Shown here in pieces: positions 51,413-63,788 of a stretch of DNA of 64,000 bases. The position numbers and the translations under genes are program-made. The notes below the pieces were generated by a model. That model did no database searches, had not been told where the DNA came from, and saw only the letters and a program-made list of their open reading frames with translations. Position 1 is the stretch's first letter. Every line of letters starts with the position of its first letter. Location: NCBI GenBank assembly GCA_013397935.1, contig VZRN01000216.1, positions 1,457,955 to 1,521,954 of the forward strand, in the 5' to 3' direction. The DNA comes from Dasyornis broadbenti (Eukaryota; Chordata; Aves; Passeriformes; Dasyornithidae).

Positions 51413-51541
51413 CTGACCTGCAAAGCCAAAACTGAAACCTCGCTTCAACTTCTTGACCTGAACTGCAAAGTCGAAACTGAAACCATGCTTCAGCTTTTTG
51501 ACCTGAACTGCAAAGTCAGAAATGAAACCTTGCTTCCTTTG
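51413..51541. repeat. 45-bp tandem repeat, 2.9 copies
   Basis: Units start at 51413, 51458 and 51503 with exact 45-bp period and a few substitutions; each begins CTGA(A/C)CTGCAAAG and ends TTGAC, apart from the shortened last one. Because 45 is divisible by three, the reading frame is kept through all copies on both strands, giving a repeated LNCKVETETMLQLFD-like peptide. No other coding evidence supports translation. Confidence 0.9.
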
Positions 51542-51673
51542 TGATTTGTGCACAGGCACTCACGGCCCTTTTTCTGCAACAAGTTCACCCCCAATACCTC
51601 ATTTAAGGCATTTACTGCAAATTATTAACCCCTTCCTTACAGCAGCCTGGGAGGGAGAGGAGCATGTGCCTCT

Positions 51674-52152
51674 TGCTGTGTCCAGTTCTGGGTTCCTCAG
51701 CTCTAGTGAGACATGGAGCTCCTGGAGCAGCTATGGAGGTGATCAAGGGACTGGAGCATCTCATGAGGAAAGGCTGAGGGAGCTGGGCCTGTTCAGCCTT
51801 GAGAAGAGACAACTGAGAGGGGACCTCACCAATGCCTGTCAGTATCTGAAGGGGAGGGTGACAAGAGGTTGGAGCCAGGCTCTCCTTGGTGATGCCAAGC
51901 AATAGGACAAGAGGCAATGGGCAGAAACTGAGGCACAGGAAGTTCCACCTGAACACGAAGAACTTCCTTGCTGTGCAGTGACCACACACTGAACAGATTG
52001 CACAGAGAGGTTGTGGAGTCTCCCTCACTGGAGATATTCCAGAACCATCTGGATGCAATCCTGTGCCATGTGCTCTGGGATGACCCTGCTTGAGCAGAGA
52101 GGTTGGACCTGCCCCTGTGGGCCCTTCCAGCCTGACCCATTCTGTGAATCTG
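51674..52152 (+). mobile_element. CR1 LINE fragment, longest in window
   Basis: About 480 bp in sense orientation shows the CR1 3' region: GTGTCCAGTTCTGGGTTCCT, CTGAGGGAGCTGGGCCTGTT, CAGCCTTGAGAAG, GAGAGGGGACCTCA, ACAAGAGGCAATGGGCA, GAGGTTGTGGAGTCTCCCTC, and GGCCCTTCCAGCCTGACCCA, ending ATTCTGTGAATCTG. The reverse transcriptase part is missing, so it is a dead 5'-truncated copy. Confidence 0.93.
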
Positions 52153-55100
52153 CCTGAGGGACGAGCAGAACTACCCGTGCAGAGCCACAAGTACCACGGA
52201 TCTGAGAAAGTGCAGGGAGGGAGATGAGCAGGAAAGAGGCACGAGCTGCTCAGACAGGGGCCATGAGATTTCACCGAGACAACATTTACCCCCTCCTACA
52301 ATGCTCAGCAGGGGCGTTCACCCCTCTTTTATTTGCCACGGGGAACAATAGTGGGAAACCAGGCAGCAACTCTGCCAGCTCTGGCGACTTCCTTCGTGCT
52401 CAGAGCTGAGCCTCCGTATGGTCAGACAGACCATGTGCAGATGCCTTCCCTCATGCAGGGCTATGTGCTCCCCACACAGGGAGGGGATGAGACTTCAGGG
52501 ACCCCAGAAGAGCCAAAATTCTCCAGTGCAGTTGGAGGTGGCGCTTGGGATGATGAAAGGAGGGTGACAGGGGCGGGTTGATACTTCCCTGCTGACACTG
52601 TGAAGCAGAAAGCCTGGGGAAACAATGATAGCATGGGAATGTAAATCCCAAAGAAGGAGGAAATCCGGCTAAAGAGCATCTGCAAAAGAGGTGGAGGATC
52701 TGTGCAGTAAGGAAAACATAAACAATAGCTGGGGAAGCTGGCAGCCACTGGTGCAAAGGATCCAGGAACCCTTCACCCCCCAGAGAGATGATCCTATAAA
52801 AGGGTACCTGACCCGGAGTGCCCCTCCAGGGCCCCAGAGATGTTTACCCTGGCCAGAGGGCAGCTGGCTTGCACTGGTTTGGGGCACCCACGCTCACACC
52901 ACTGTCACCAGAGGAGCATTTGCTGCACGGAGAGCAAAGACCCAACAAGTCTTTCCCTACTTGGTGTGAGGGCGAGGGCCACAAGCGACCCAAGGGCAGG
53001 GAGAGCTTCCAACAGGGCCTGCAGTTTTGCATGGAGAAAACAAAAAGCCCCAAACACATTTTAAGGAGGGAAGAGCCTGATGCAAGCACGTTGGCTCTGT
53101 GAGTCCTCTGCAGAGTGCTCTCATCCCATAAAATGCAGGTCACACACAGTAGATTTTGGGGCCAACAATCTTTCCCAGCCTTCCTGCTAGTCCTGAGGAG
53201 ATCTCAGGCCACCAGGAGCAGCCATGGGATCTCAGGACCCTTGGGGTGCCTCCAGAGAGCAGCACCTCATGTAGCATAGCCTAGAGCTGCCACCTGTCCC
53301 GCAGGGCACCCACACAGCCTGAATGCCTCCCTCCCCAGCAGGCTGCCAAGATCCTCGGCAGCAGCATTGCTGGCAGAAGGATTTATTTTGTTTTCTTACC
53401 TGGGCAGGAGATCAGCCAGCGAGAAGCCCTGAGGAAAACCACAGATTTCCCCACTTCCCAGCCAAGGCAGACTCAGCGGTTAGAGGATTCTCAGGGCCTT
53501 TTGCGGCAGGGGTGGCCCCGAAATCCACACCTGCAGGCCAAGGCGGTCCCTACCGTGCAAGGGGCTCAGAGCAGAGGGCAGCCTACACATTCTCTCCAGC
53601 CGCCATGAGCTATGAACAGTCCCCTGAAGGACTGGCATGGGCCGTCAGCAGACAATGCTCAGTCCAAAAGGCACCGGGAAGACAGAGGAAGGCAAGGCAG
53701 CCACGCTGGGTGCAGGGATTCCTGTGCCGCTGTCCCCACATCAAACCAAGCTCTGCAGGAAGAGGGGAGAGATCCCCTCAGCACCCTCGGGGAAGGCCTG
53801 GTGCTAACGAGGCACCAAAGAAGTGGCACTGGAGGATGGCACTGCAGAGGCGATAAGGTGCCTGTCCCATATTCACTCCAGTTTCAGGGAGCCTGTGCCT
53901 TGGACCAGGCATCAGCGTCTGCTCAAGGCAGAGGGAGCTGGGGAGACCAACCATGCATTCTTCCTCGGAGTAGCAGCTGCCTACTCTGCTATTATTTCCT
54001 ACTGCTTCATATAATTTGTACTCCACAGCAAGCTATTGTCCCCTTCCACTGGCTATTTATTTCCTTGAATAGCCTCTGGGGAAAGATTTCAGTGCAGGAG
54101 TGAAGAAAAAAGAAAAACTGCACACAATAAATCTCGAGCAGTGACCTGATTTAAACCGTGTTCTCTGACCTCGTGTGGGCCCCGCTTGCAGCTCCTCACG
54201 GCAGCTGTGATTAAGTCTTGTTTCTGCTTTGGTCTCCTGCCTTCATTAGGCCCAGGGGGCAATGACCCCGGCCTTAGAGGGCTGTGGGGTGGATTTTCAG
54301 AGGCCAGGGCTCAGGATATGACTGAGAAGAAGCTTCTACCACCTCCTGATGGAGACGCTCAGTCCTCCACCTGCCAGCACAGAAATTCCTGAATAGGACT
54401 GGTTTCCCCTTTAGTCAGGAGATCTTGGTTGGCCTCTCACCAGACAGTGCTGCAACCTTCACCCAGGCAATCCCCGAGCTCTGAAAGCCAGCCAGCTTCC
54501 CAACGGAGGAGGACAGCGGGAACAAGGTGTGCTCACCTCAGCTAAACACTGAGGCAAGCAGGAGGCTGGGTGAGCAGGTCTGCGGATCTGGAGGGTGTGT
54601 ACAGGACAGGGTTGTCCAGGAGATGCAGGAGAAGCCAAAGCAAGGGTGAGCAGAAGGAAATCAGTGCCCAGGAGCACTGAGCTCAGGTGTTACCCAGGGT
54701 GGGATGGTTCCTCTAGAGAAAGAACCGAAGTCTCCGCATTCAGATTGAGTAAAATGGGAAGGGACAAAGCACTGGAGGCTGCTCTCCTGTCACCCCTCAC
54801 AGTGCAGCATCCACAGCATCTGCGGGAGGTATGGATCAGCAGCCATGATCTGAACCTGAGGCCATCAGCATCCTGCAGGCTCTCCACAAACATCACCCCT
54901 CTTCAGCTGCAGGGTGCAATTTCTCTCCCTTAGGATGTGGGGGAAAAGGAGGAGGCAGGACAACGATCTGATCAAGATTTATCACGTCTCCTGGGCCCCC
55001 AGCTTGGCTGAGGGGCAGGAGAATGAGCGCAAGTGGCAGAGGGTGGAGAAGGGAGGTCAGAGGACTGGTGACATGCCACCCAGTTCCATTTCCAGACTTC

Positions 55101-55543
55101 ATTTCTCCAATTCTTTCACTCATGGGTGCGTGCCAGGAATGTGGGTTGTGGGAAAGGCTTTCAAAAACACGCCTGGAGATAAAAATTCACTTGTGTTGAA
55201 AGCTTCCCTACTGGAAAAGAGAAGGCTCACAGCTTCCCCCTCTCTGGGACTTTTGGGATCTCCCAGCTTCACCCACATCTTCTGGATGAGATATTATCAG
55301 CGTAATGGGAAAAGGATCTTCCAAAGAGCCCTCCACAAAGGATCAGATTCACGAGGGCTTATGGTCCACTTGCATCTTCCACCAGAAGATGAACATCTCC
55401 AACAGTTTTATCTTACCACGGAGAAAGGAAGATGGCAGCTGCCTCATCTTGCATGTAAGGAAGTTGAGGCACAGACACCCAGGTTCATATCCAAAACCAA
55501 CTCCTCCTATTTGGATTCTCATCCTAAAGTTTCCACGGCCACA

Positions 55544-55573
55544 AAATCAAATCAAATCAATTCAAATCAAATC
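55544..55573. repeat. (AAATC)n microsatellite
   Basis: About six pentanucleotide units with one interruption (AATTC). Confidence 0.85.
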
Positions 55574-56201
55574 GCTTTGCAAACCTGTTCAAGAAGCTAA
55601 AAGCAAGCTGTACTCCCTAGCTGATCCAGCTGGAGGATCAAAGACGCTGATCTCCCATCGCACCAGCTATCAGCAGGAGGTACTGAAGCATTCAGTGCCG
55701 CTGGAAAAAACCAGCCCTTGGGTGGGTCCAATTAAGCCTGAAAACCAGAGGCACTCAAAGAACACAAGCCTTCCTGCAGTGGAAGCCGTGGGATTTCCAA
55801 GATGCCGCAAGCCCAACTTCGCTGACTTCAAGGGGACCATTTCCCACAGCAGAGGCAGCATGAGAGCAGCTGGCTGGAGCTAGAAAAAGCGAAAAAGAAA
55901 TGCAGCATTGCACCATACACAAAAGGCCCTCGGGGACCTCCGTCCTCAGAGCTCTGAGCAGCCATCCCGGATTCAACCCCACAGCACCGCAAGGGCACCA
56001 AGCGAGAGCGGCCGCCGAGTCCCCATCCCGCAGGGGGACCACGAGGCTGCAGGACTCGCTTTCAGGGTGTTTCTCAAGGCTTCCAGCGCTGAGCCCAGGC
56101 AGGTTGGACAACTCTGAGGACTCGCAGGAATCTTTCAGACAAGCAGAATCCATCTGAGTCACACGCACGAGGCGCAATGCCAAGGGTGGCTCATCCACTG
56201 G

Positions 56202-56237
56202 AAAAAAAAAAAAAAAAAAAGAGAGAGAGAGAAAGAA
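56202..56237. repeat. Poly-A then (GA)n low-complexity tract
   Basis: Nineteen A are followed by GAGAGAGAGAGAAAGAAA. No LINE or SINE body was recognised next to it, so it is called a simple repeat. Confidence 0.85.
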
Positions 56238-59051
56238 ATGCTGAGGGAGAAATAGCAAGTTTTGAAAAGCCACAAGAATTAACAGCTCACAGGCTGGAAA
56301 GAAGGAGAGCAAAAACATGAAAGTCTGTTCTCCCATGCTCACATCACTAAAGCCAAGTATCCTTCATCCCCACTGCGAAGCCGCAAGGCACCTCACCACA
56401 CAGCAGCTTGGAGAGCATCTGAAGGGACAACCCACCCTGGATCTAAGGCCGTGACTGAGGTCTGCAGAGGAAGGGGTTGTCAAGTCAAAACTATCTGTTG
56501 CTGCAAAATCAGCCCGAACAAACTCCCTTTGATGGCGCTGCAAAATGAAACAGTAAAAACCAAACCAGATGAAAATGGGAAAGAAGAGCTGCCAAAAACA
56601 AAGGGAGTCCAAATCCCCAAATGACTGACTCAGTGCAGGAAATGGGCACCTAAAGAGGGAACGGCAGGCATCTGAAGGAGACCTAAGAAAAGATCAGGCC
56701 CACACAAACGACTCTCCGTGTTCCTCTCTTCCCACTTTCCAGAGGGAAGGAGGGAAGTGGAGTGAGACACAGGGAAAGGACTGGGCCACGGCACTGCCCA
56801 GAGATGTTTCATCTCCACGAGGCACTGCAGGGAGCAGGGCAGCAGCTGCTTGGCACTGCTGGGACACCTGGGCTCCCTTTCCACCACTGGGCACGAAGGG
56901 ACACCCTGGCCCATGCAGGCATCCTGTCCCTTCTCTGGATTGTGCCATGAGCCTGTGCTCTTGTTTCTGACCCATCTCGCCAGCTGTATGTAAGCCCTCA
57001 CTTGGGCACAGTGGATGTTTATTTTGCATTCCCAGCAGTCATGCCAAGCTCTTTGTTCTCTCTGGCTCTCCTTCCCTTCCTTCCAGTTTGTGCCTTTTCC
57101 TGCTGTCCTTTTCTTCCTCACCACCAGCAACACGCAGGGGCCAGAACCCGGCTGGGTCTTTCCAGCTGCCCCCAGGTTTCTTTGTGCTCTCTCCTGGCCT
57201 GGAGAGCCCCCAGCAGCAAAACAAACCCCGGGCTTTAATTGCAGTCAGATTCCTGGATGGAGGATGCTCGCTTCAGAGAGGGGAAAAGAGTATTCGAAAT
57301 GCTTTCAATGCGATTCACCCCAGACTAATCTTATCACAGCCCAGGCTGAATAGCCTCAAACACAGTTGCCAACAAACAGACTCAGACTTCCCCAGCCCGG
57401 AGATCTGATAAGGACAATGTGAGGATGACAGGTGGCTGCAGCTGCCAGGCAAATTCCCATCTGCAGCAGATAGCTTATCTCTTCTGTCAAGAAGGGACAC
57501 ACATCCAGGACTGCAGGGAAAAGCTAGTGGAGACCTGCTCTCCGCTCCTGAACATGCACAGAGCGCTGCTTACAACACCATCCCTGAGGAACGTCTCTAT
57601 TATTCACTCGGCCTCATTAGGAAAGGGGTGGGAATCTTTCCTGAACAGCTCTGTCAGAGACACAGCTCGGGATGAGCTGGAGAGTGCCCCGCGCTAGCTG
57701 TGGACACCGGCAGGAGAAGCACAGCAGCCAGAGGGAAGGAGTCTCATAGCCCAGTCTTGAACCACGCTGAAACACCTCAGCTTTTAACCCCGTCAAATCC
57801 CAGCATGCGTCCTCCTCCTGAAATTCCGTGGGAGCGGCGCTGCTGGGAAGCAGGCTGCTCGAGATGCAAAGCTGCTCTGCTCGAGGACGAGCAGCCTCTG
57901 TGGAAAGAGAAAGAGCCTCTGCCAGGAGCATCTGCCCCGCTGCAAGATGAGGCGGCTTGGGCTGCAAATCAGGGACAGCAAAAGTGCAACGTGGTTGTGG
58001 CAAGATCCAGAACATGGACACTGCCTTTAAAAGCCCATGGAGCTGAGGGGAACAGCAAATTGCTTGAACACAGCCCCTCCAGGTGGAAACAAGGCAGAGG
58101 CTGGTGAGATGCACCTGATCCTTCTCCTGGCAGGGGGACACGCCTGTCCGCAGCACATGAAATGCCGGACACGTGAGCCCTGTCCCTGTTCTCTCCCTGA
58201 CTGAGTTCCCAAAGCTGCTGCAGCTTGGGGTGGCAGGGGAAATGGGACCCACGTGTGTGTGCACGGGAAGGCCTTGCAGAAGGATGTGCTCCATGGGCTC
58301 CTTGTTCTGCCAGCCCCAGGCAGGAGAGCCAGAGGGGCAAATTCAACATTTTTGTTGTGCCCTGCCCTGTCTGATCCCTTCATCCAGGAGCAGGGCCCTC
58401 ACACTGACCTCATTTGCCAAGGCAACATTTTCTCCTGGTATCCCACCCACCCCACACGGCAGGAGGTCAAATGCAGGCAGTGATCCATAGCATGGAGTGC
58501 TGGACGCTGAGTCACAGCCCGCACTTCAGCCGTACCCAGCAGACAGAGATTTCCCAGTTTCAGTCTGGCTCACACACTCCCATCCCACACACTCACCACC
58601 TACGACCTGTTGCATGGCATTCCCCATCTCTGAAGAGGGAAACGCTGGAAAATAAGGGGATAAATACACAGGGTACAGGTGACTGCGCTTCAAAAGCCTG
58701 CCTTCCGAGGGACCTGGGCTGACAGGGTACAGCTGTATCGCTCTCGGGCCCAAAAGCAAGGAGCAGCACGCAGCTCCCATCCGTGGGGGTAGAAGCATGG
58801 CAACAAGGCTCTGTTGGGAATGGTCCCCAGCCCACGCTGTGCCCCAGCCACGCCCGGGCACTGTGGCACTGCTCAAAACCCAGGCGGCGGGCATTGCTAA
58901 CACCTGCACGGCATGAGCCGTCATTCTGATGAGGCAATGCTCAGGCCCAGCCCTGCTCCTGTTGCACTTACTAAGCCAGAGGGACTAGAAAGGAGCCTAT
59001 GAAAAGCCAGGTCCACCCTCGGGAAATCTGCATATGCAGACTCAGCGTCTC

Positions 59052-59079
59052 CCTCCTCCTCCTCCTCCTCCTCCTCCTC
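59052..59079. repeat. (CTC)n trinucleotide microsatellite
   Basis: About nine uninterrupted CCT/CTC units. It lies in non-coding DNA, unlike the (GAG)n run in the CDC42EP1 coding exon. Confidence 0.88.
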
Positions 59080-61600
59080 TTGGGTCACAGTTTTCCTTTT
59101 ATCCCTAGCTCGACGTCCACCGTGCCCCTGCACCGGGATCGCTGTGCCCTGCTGCCCTCACCATCACCAGCAGCGGGGCAGAAGCCGGCTGCAGTGCCAA
59201 GTGGCAGAGACTGAGCAGCCAGGCTGGAGGGACAGCACTGCAGGAATGCCTCCTCCTGCTGCTCCACACTCCAGCCAGCACTGGAGTTTCCTAGGGAACC
59301 TGAGGGAACTGCAGCCAAAACAGCATCGCTGGCAATGGGGGATTTTCAAGCCCGGGCCAAAACCCATCTATTCAAGCTCGTCATGCCACACTCGAGCCAG
59401 CTGCACAGCCGAGTACACGAGCGTTCAGCTCTGCAGTGGGAATGCCTCCTCCCCGAGCTGGCTGGGAAAGAGAGGCTGCACACGGCTGCATCTCGGAGCT
59501 CCATTCACCATCCCCAGCAAACGCTTCACTCAGTCACGCTCCCTCGTCGCCGCAATGCGGGGATGCGCTCGTCAGCCAGCCTTGGGGATGTGCTGCAGCT
59601 GGGCTCCCCGATTTGCTTCAGGATGCCTCGGTTCACGTTGCCGATTTCTGCTCAGATCATGCTTGGGTGCCCGTGAAAAATACCTCTGCAACAGGGGTTT
59701 TCTCCTTCTCCCTCCCGCTGTTCTTTAGAGCCAAACTGTATCTCAGCAAAATCCAGGCTCTTGAACTACTTTACTTCCCCAACACTTGCGCTTTCTAATG
59801 ATGCCCCTTCCATCTGCCAGCGACAGCCCAGCAAGAGAGGGGTAAAGCAAGAATGGGTGAATCTGTTCACTTTTCCCAGTGCCTCTGCTGACTCCTGAGC
59901 GCACAGACAGCATCAGTGGCGGATCTGTTGCAGTCTGGAGCTGATCTCATCAGTGCTGCTGTGAATGACTCCATCGAGGCTCCCCCTTGCGACTCGGGGC
60001 CCTCAGTGCTCACTCCAGCCCCATAAATTTAGGCAGCTCTCTCTAACCTGGCAGGACTTTCTGCTCAGGTTCCAGCTTCCCAGCTACAAAACCTCCGAGC
60101 CACAGCTACAACCAGGGCTTCCGCCCCATCAGTTTTATTTCATCTTTGCCTGCTGTAGCTACTGTTCCTCAGCAGCAAGAGCATTCCCGTATTCTCAGAG
60201 CACACCCTGAATGCCCTGGACTTTGTTGGGAAGAAGCTGGCAGCAACAGCAAACCCATTTGAGCCTTCCCCGGGGAGTAAGAAGAAACTTTCACTCCCCA
60301 CACTGTCCAGAAGGGCACTGCTGTCCACTCAGTCAAGGGATGAAGACACCCCTTGAGTTTGGAAGGAAGGCTTGAACACAAGGAAACAGGGAGCTGCACA
60401 GCCGATCTCTAACTCTGATCTTTGCTTCTCTCACTTGTCTCGCTGAGCCAGTTGCTCTAATGACAGAACCAACGTGGAAAGGAAAATTGGTATACAGAGG
60501 TCAAGGCAATTCCCTAAGGGAAGAAAATGAAATTATAGCCCCATGCTAACAACCAGGGAAACTGAGGCAGTGACCACAGCTGAGTATTTCACTGAGTCTT
60601 GCTTCAAGACATGCTTAATTGCAGAGATCTAGCCAGCAGGTTTTCTGATCCCTTATCCAGCATCCTGTTTCCTCATTCTGCTCCTGTAGTTGCTCCTTTG
60701 ATCACCAGGGACAGGTTTTCCTACAGCTGAAAGGGAAACTGCTGAAAGAAATGGAAGGGAGCAATCCTGGTGGATGATTGCATACAACAAGAAAAGTGCT
60801 GCATATGAAAGGGAAGGAGACATTTCCTATTAGATTAAAGGAGCTCAAACCTGCTCTCCCTCTAGAGAAGTATGCAACTCTCTACCTGCCTCTCTAATTG
60901 CAGTCCTCTGCTGGGAAAGGTGCTTAAAAGTATTGCAAAAGGAGGGAGATTAGCCAAGGTCAGGGAATGGCAGCGCTGCAAATCCAGGGGATTGTGTAAA
61001 GAGGTGCATGGTCCGAGGTGCTGCTAGCTTGTTCCAAGAGAAAGTAGCAGAGAAAAAACTGAGCCAACCCCGCAGGAACTGGCTGCTGGAGTCAACCAGA
61101 GCAGGAAAAAAAAAAAAATTAAATAATAATAAAAAAAAAAAATTTAAAAATGGAACAAAAGACTACAGTACCAAGCTTCAGGAAAGTGAAAGGTCTCTGG
61201 CAGAACACCTTGCCAGAGAAAGAGGAATGTGATGGGGAAAGGGAAGCTCACATCATGGGCCACAGCTGATGACCCAGCAGGAAGCGCACACGAGCACATC
61301 TGAAAAACATCGCAGGGTTCGCACAAACACACGGCAAACAAACACTGGGACAGAGAGGGGGTGACGGGGTGGTTCTGGCCGGCTGAAGACGACCTGGTGG
61401 GTGGAAAACCCCTCTCCCAGGCGGACCGGCCACTCCTGTGAGGCCGCCTTTCCTTCCCAACGGAGCGGGACTTGGCCTGTTTGGGATTCACCTCGAGAGC
61501 ACGGGCAGCAGGAGCGTTTGTTGAGCCCGGGCTGCTCAGGCAGGCGCTCCCCTGCCTGCTGGTGCCCTCTGCGGGCGGCTGCTGCCGGGCTGACAGCCTG

Positions 61601-61900
61601 GGACTGCGCCCCTGTGCCAAAGCTAGGATTGCACTCCTGTGCCAAAGCTGGGACTGCACTTCTGTGCCAAAACTGGGACTGCGCCCCTGTGCCAAAGCTG
61701 GGACTGCACCCCTGTGCCAAAACTGGAACTGCACCCCTGTGCCAAAGCTAGGATTGCACTCCTGTGCCAAAACTGGGATTGTACTCCTGTGCCAAAACTG
61801 GGATTGCACTCCTGTGCCAAAGCTGGGACTGCGCCCCTGTGCCGAACCGGGGACGCGCACCCCTCTCCCAAAACTGGGACTGCACCTCTGCCGAACACAG
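61601..61900. repeat. 25-bp minisatellite, about 11-12 copies
   Basis: Units with exact 25-bp period run from 61601 to 61850, each with the core CTGTGCCAAA(A/G)CT and a variable GGA(C/T)TGC(A/G)C(C/T) start. They are followed by one 26-bp and one degenerate copy. Units differ by a few substitutions, so the array is mature rather than newly expanded. As 25 is not divisible by three, successive copies fall in rotating frames, which yields long repetitive open frames on both strands without implying a gene. Confidence 0.95.
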
Positions 61901-63379
61901 AACCCCACTCTGCCCCCATGAGCTGTGCTCCTCCAGGCCTCTGGCTTGCACGCCACCACTTTCCTCCGCAACTAGCTACAAGCTAATTATAGCTCCACTA
62001 CTTTCCCTCTGGAGCGGTGTTAATTACAACTTGGAGCGCCTCAGCCCGTCCAAACCTAGTTTAAAATTCCAGCTGTCGGTAAAAATAAATCGAGGGGAGA
62101 AAGGTTGTTCCTCACACATCATCTAGCCGCTCTTACAGGGAGCAAAAATTCAGATTCTGATCTCTTTTTCCATTGGCTGCACTTAGGGTCCTTGTTATAT
62201 GGAAAGCAGATGTACCCAAAGGGGGAAGAGACTCCTAAATCCGAGAAATGAGAGCAAGGTCGCTGCTGACCGGACTGTTCCGCACGAGTTCACTCGCCAT
62301 TGTTCGCAACCAGCCGAAAAGAGGTGCAGCCTTCCATTCATCCTGGGCTTGCTAACCATTGGGTGTTGCCAAAGAGAGGAAAACAAACAAGCTTGAGACT
62401 CAGACAGACCGAAACCTGAGCAAAAGGGGGCTGTGTAGAACGCCAGCCTGCAAAAGCTCTCATTGAGAGGCATCGCTGTGGGGGATGGAGCGATGCGTGC
62501 CTTCCATGCAGATCGTACACGACCTGGAGGGCTCCTAGGGATGACTTCAGGATTCTCAGAAAAATCAAAGGGGTAGTGACAGGCAGGGCTGACTCATAAG
62601 ATTAAAATAACCTGTCTAAAACGTGCCTGAACACAGCAAAGGGAAGGATGTTGTAATTTTCTATGAAAGGCACTTAAAAAGGGCTTTGTGATGCAAGGCA
62701 GTAACAGTTAAAAAAAGAACTACATTCGGGCGCCAGAAAGTGCTTTTTAATGAGCAAAAAGCCCTCACCAACACAATAGCTATGCATAAGGAAAAGCCAT
62801 TAGGTGTGACAGCAGGGCAGCTCCCTCGTCAGCCATGGGATTAGCACTGTAAATGAGTAACCCAGCACGGGACCGCTGCGGCTCAGACGCCCGTCTCCAC
62901 ATCACAGGCTGGAATGCCGAAAGGGCTGACTTGTGCTCTTATCGCCGAGGCTGTGCGGCAGGGCCAGCCCCGAGCCCCGCCGCTGACACCCTCACCGGGC
63001 ACCCTCAGAGCTCCCCGAGCTCACTCGTGATCCGAGAACCAGGAAAGCAAACAACCCAAGCAGCGAGTCGGGGAGAAGCCGTGCTGCTGCTGCCAGGACC
63101 CCTGGAGCACAGAGAAAACAGGGGTCACAGTCGCGATGGCCTAGATTACCAGAGCCCCACGGAAAGCGAGGACAAACGGAGTTTGTTTTCCTGGAACGCT
63201 CCAGCGATTTCCAGAGCTTCACCAACCACCCCCCCTCTACCCGCCCGCCCCACACGCTACTCAGGCGGGCACAAGGGCCAGGCCGGGCGCTGCTACTCGA
63301 AGATCAGTGCAGGGGCCGCACTTATTATTACTTTTATTTTTATTTTTATTTATTACTGGCCACCACGCGACGTCGACTA

Positions 63380-63788
63380 ATCTCCCCGGCCCAGGCTGGC
63401 GCGCACCGCGCATGCGCCGTCCCCGGTGGGCCCGTGTCCTTTTAAAGGACACGCGGCTGCCGCCAGCCGGAAGTGCCCGTTCTCCATACCGGAAGTGGCT
63501 TCACCTGCCAGCATGTGGGTTCTTCCGGGAAGGGCCGGCTCGGCCGGTTTCCGTGCGGCCGCTGCTTTCCGGCGTTCCGCCCCGCCCCGCCCCGCGCTCG
63601 CTTGCCCTCGGTGTCCTTCTCTGGGAGGGCCTTCCGCTTCCTTCCGCATCCCGCGCCTTTCCTTGCCCCTGCGCGGTGAGCCCATGGTGGAGCGGGGGTG
63701 TGCGCCAGCAGGGGGCGCGCTGGTGGCGGAGCGGCGCTCTGCACAGCCGACTTCCGGCTTTCTGTAGCCCAAGGGATCGGGACTCTCC
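63380..63788 (+). promoter_or_regulatory. GGA1: GGA1 CpG-island promoter with NRF1 and ETS sites
   Basis: This is a dense CpG region just upstream of the GGA1 start codon, without a TATA box at a usable position. It holds an NRF1-type site CGCGCATGCGCC at 63407-63418, two CCGGAAGT ETS/GABP sites at 63467-63474 and 63489-63496, and the inverse ACTTCCGG at 63750-63757. This combination is typical of constitutive housekeeping promoters. The factor assignments are motif matches only. Confidence 0.7.
63433..63453. repeat. Perfect 10-bp inverted repeat with 1-bp centre
   Basis: The arm CGTGTCCTTT is followed by one T and then its exact reverse complement AAAGGACACG. It lies between the NRF1-type site and the first ETS site of the GGA1 promoter. 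Confidence 0.95.

Larger units (their letters stand above)
49063..63379. other. LGALS2-GGA1 intergenic interval
   Basis: These 14 kb separate the divergent LGALS2 and GGA1 genes. I found no exon with coding signatures. Contents: an AT-rich block at about 50.33-51.3 kb, a 45-bp tandem repeat (51413-51541), a CR1 (51674-52152), several microsatellites, and the 25-bp minisatellite at 61601-61900. An A-rich low-complexity stretch lies at 61106-61150 and a T-rich one at 63321-63356. Open frames such as 54914-55600 lack recognisable domains. Confidence 0.6.

Noticed and set aside
54914..55600. 228-codon plus-strand open frame in the LGALS2-GGA1 spacer
   Set aside because: It starts at GTG rather than ATG, includes the AAATC microsatellite, overlaps another open frame, and has no domain signature.
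61601..61900. CRISPR-like array
   Set aside because: The units are directly adjacent with no spacers and the DNA is vertebrate, so it is a minisatellite.
61144..61971. 275-codon minus-strand open frame
   Set aside because: It is produced by the 25-bp minisatellite, and the peptide repeat follows frame rotation. There is no start context, domain or splice support.
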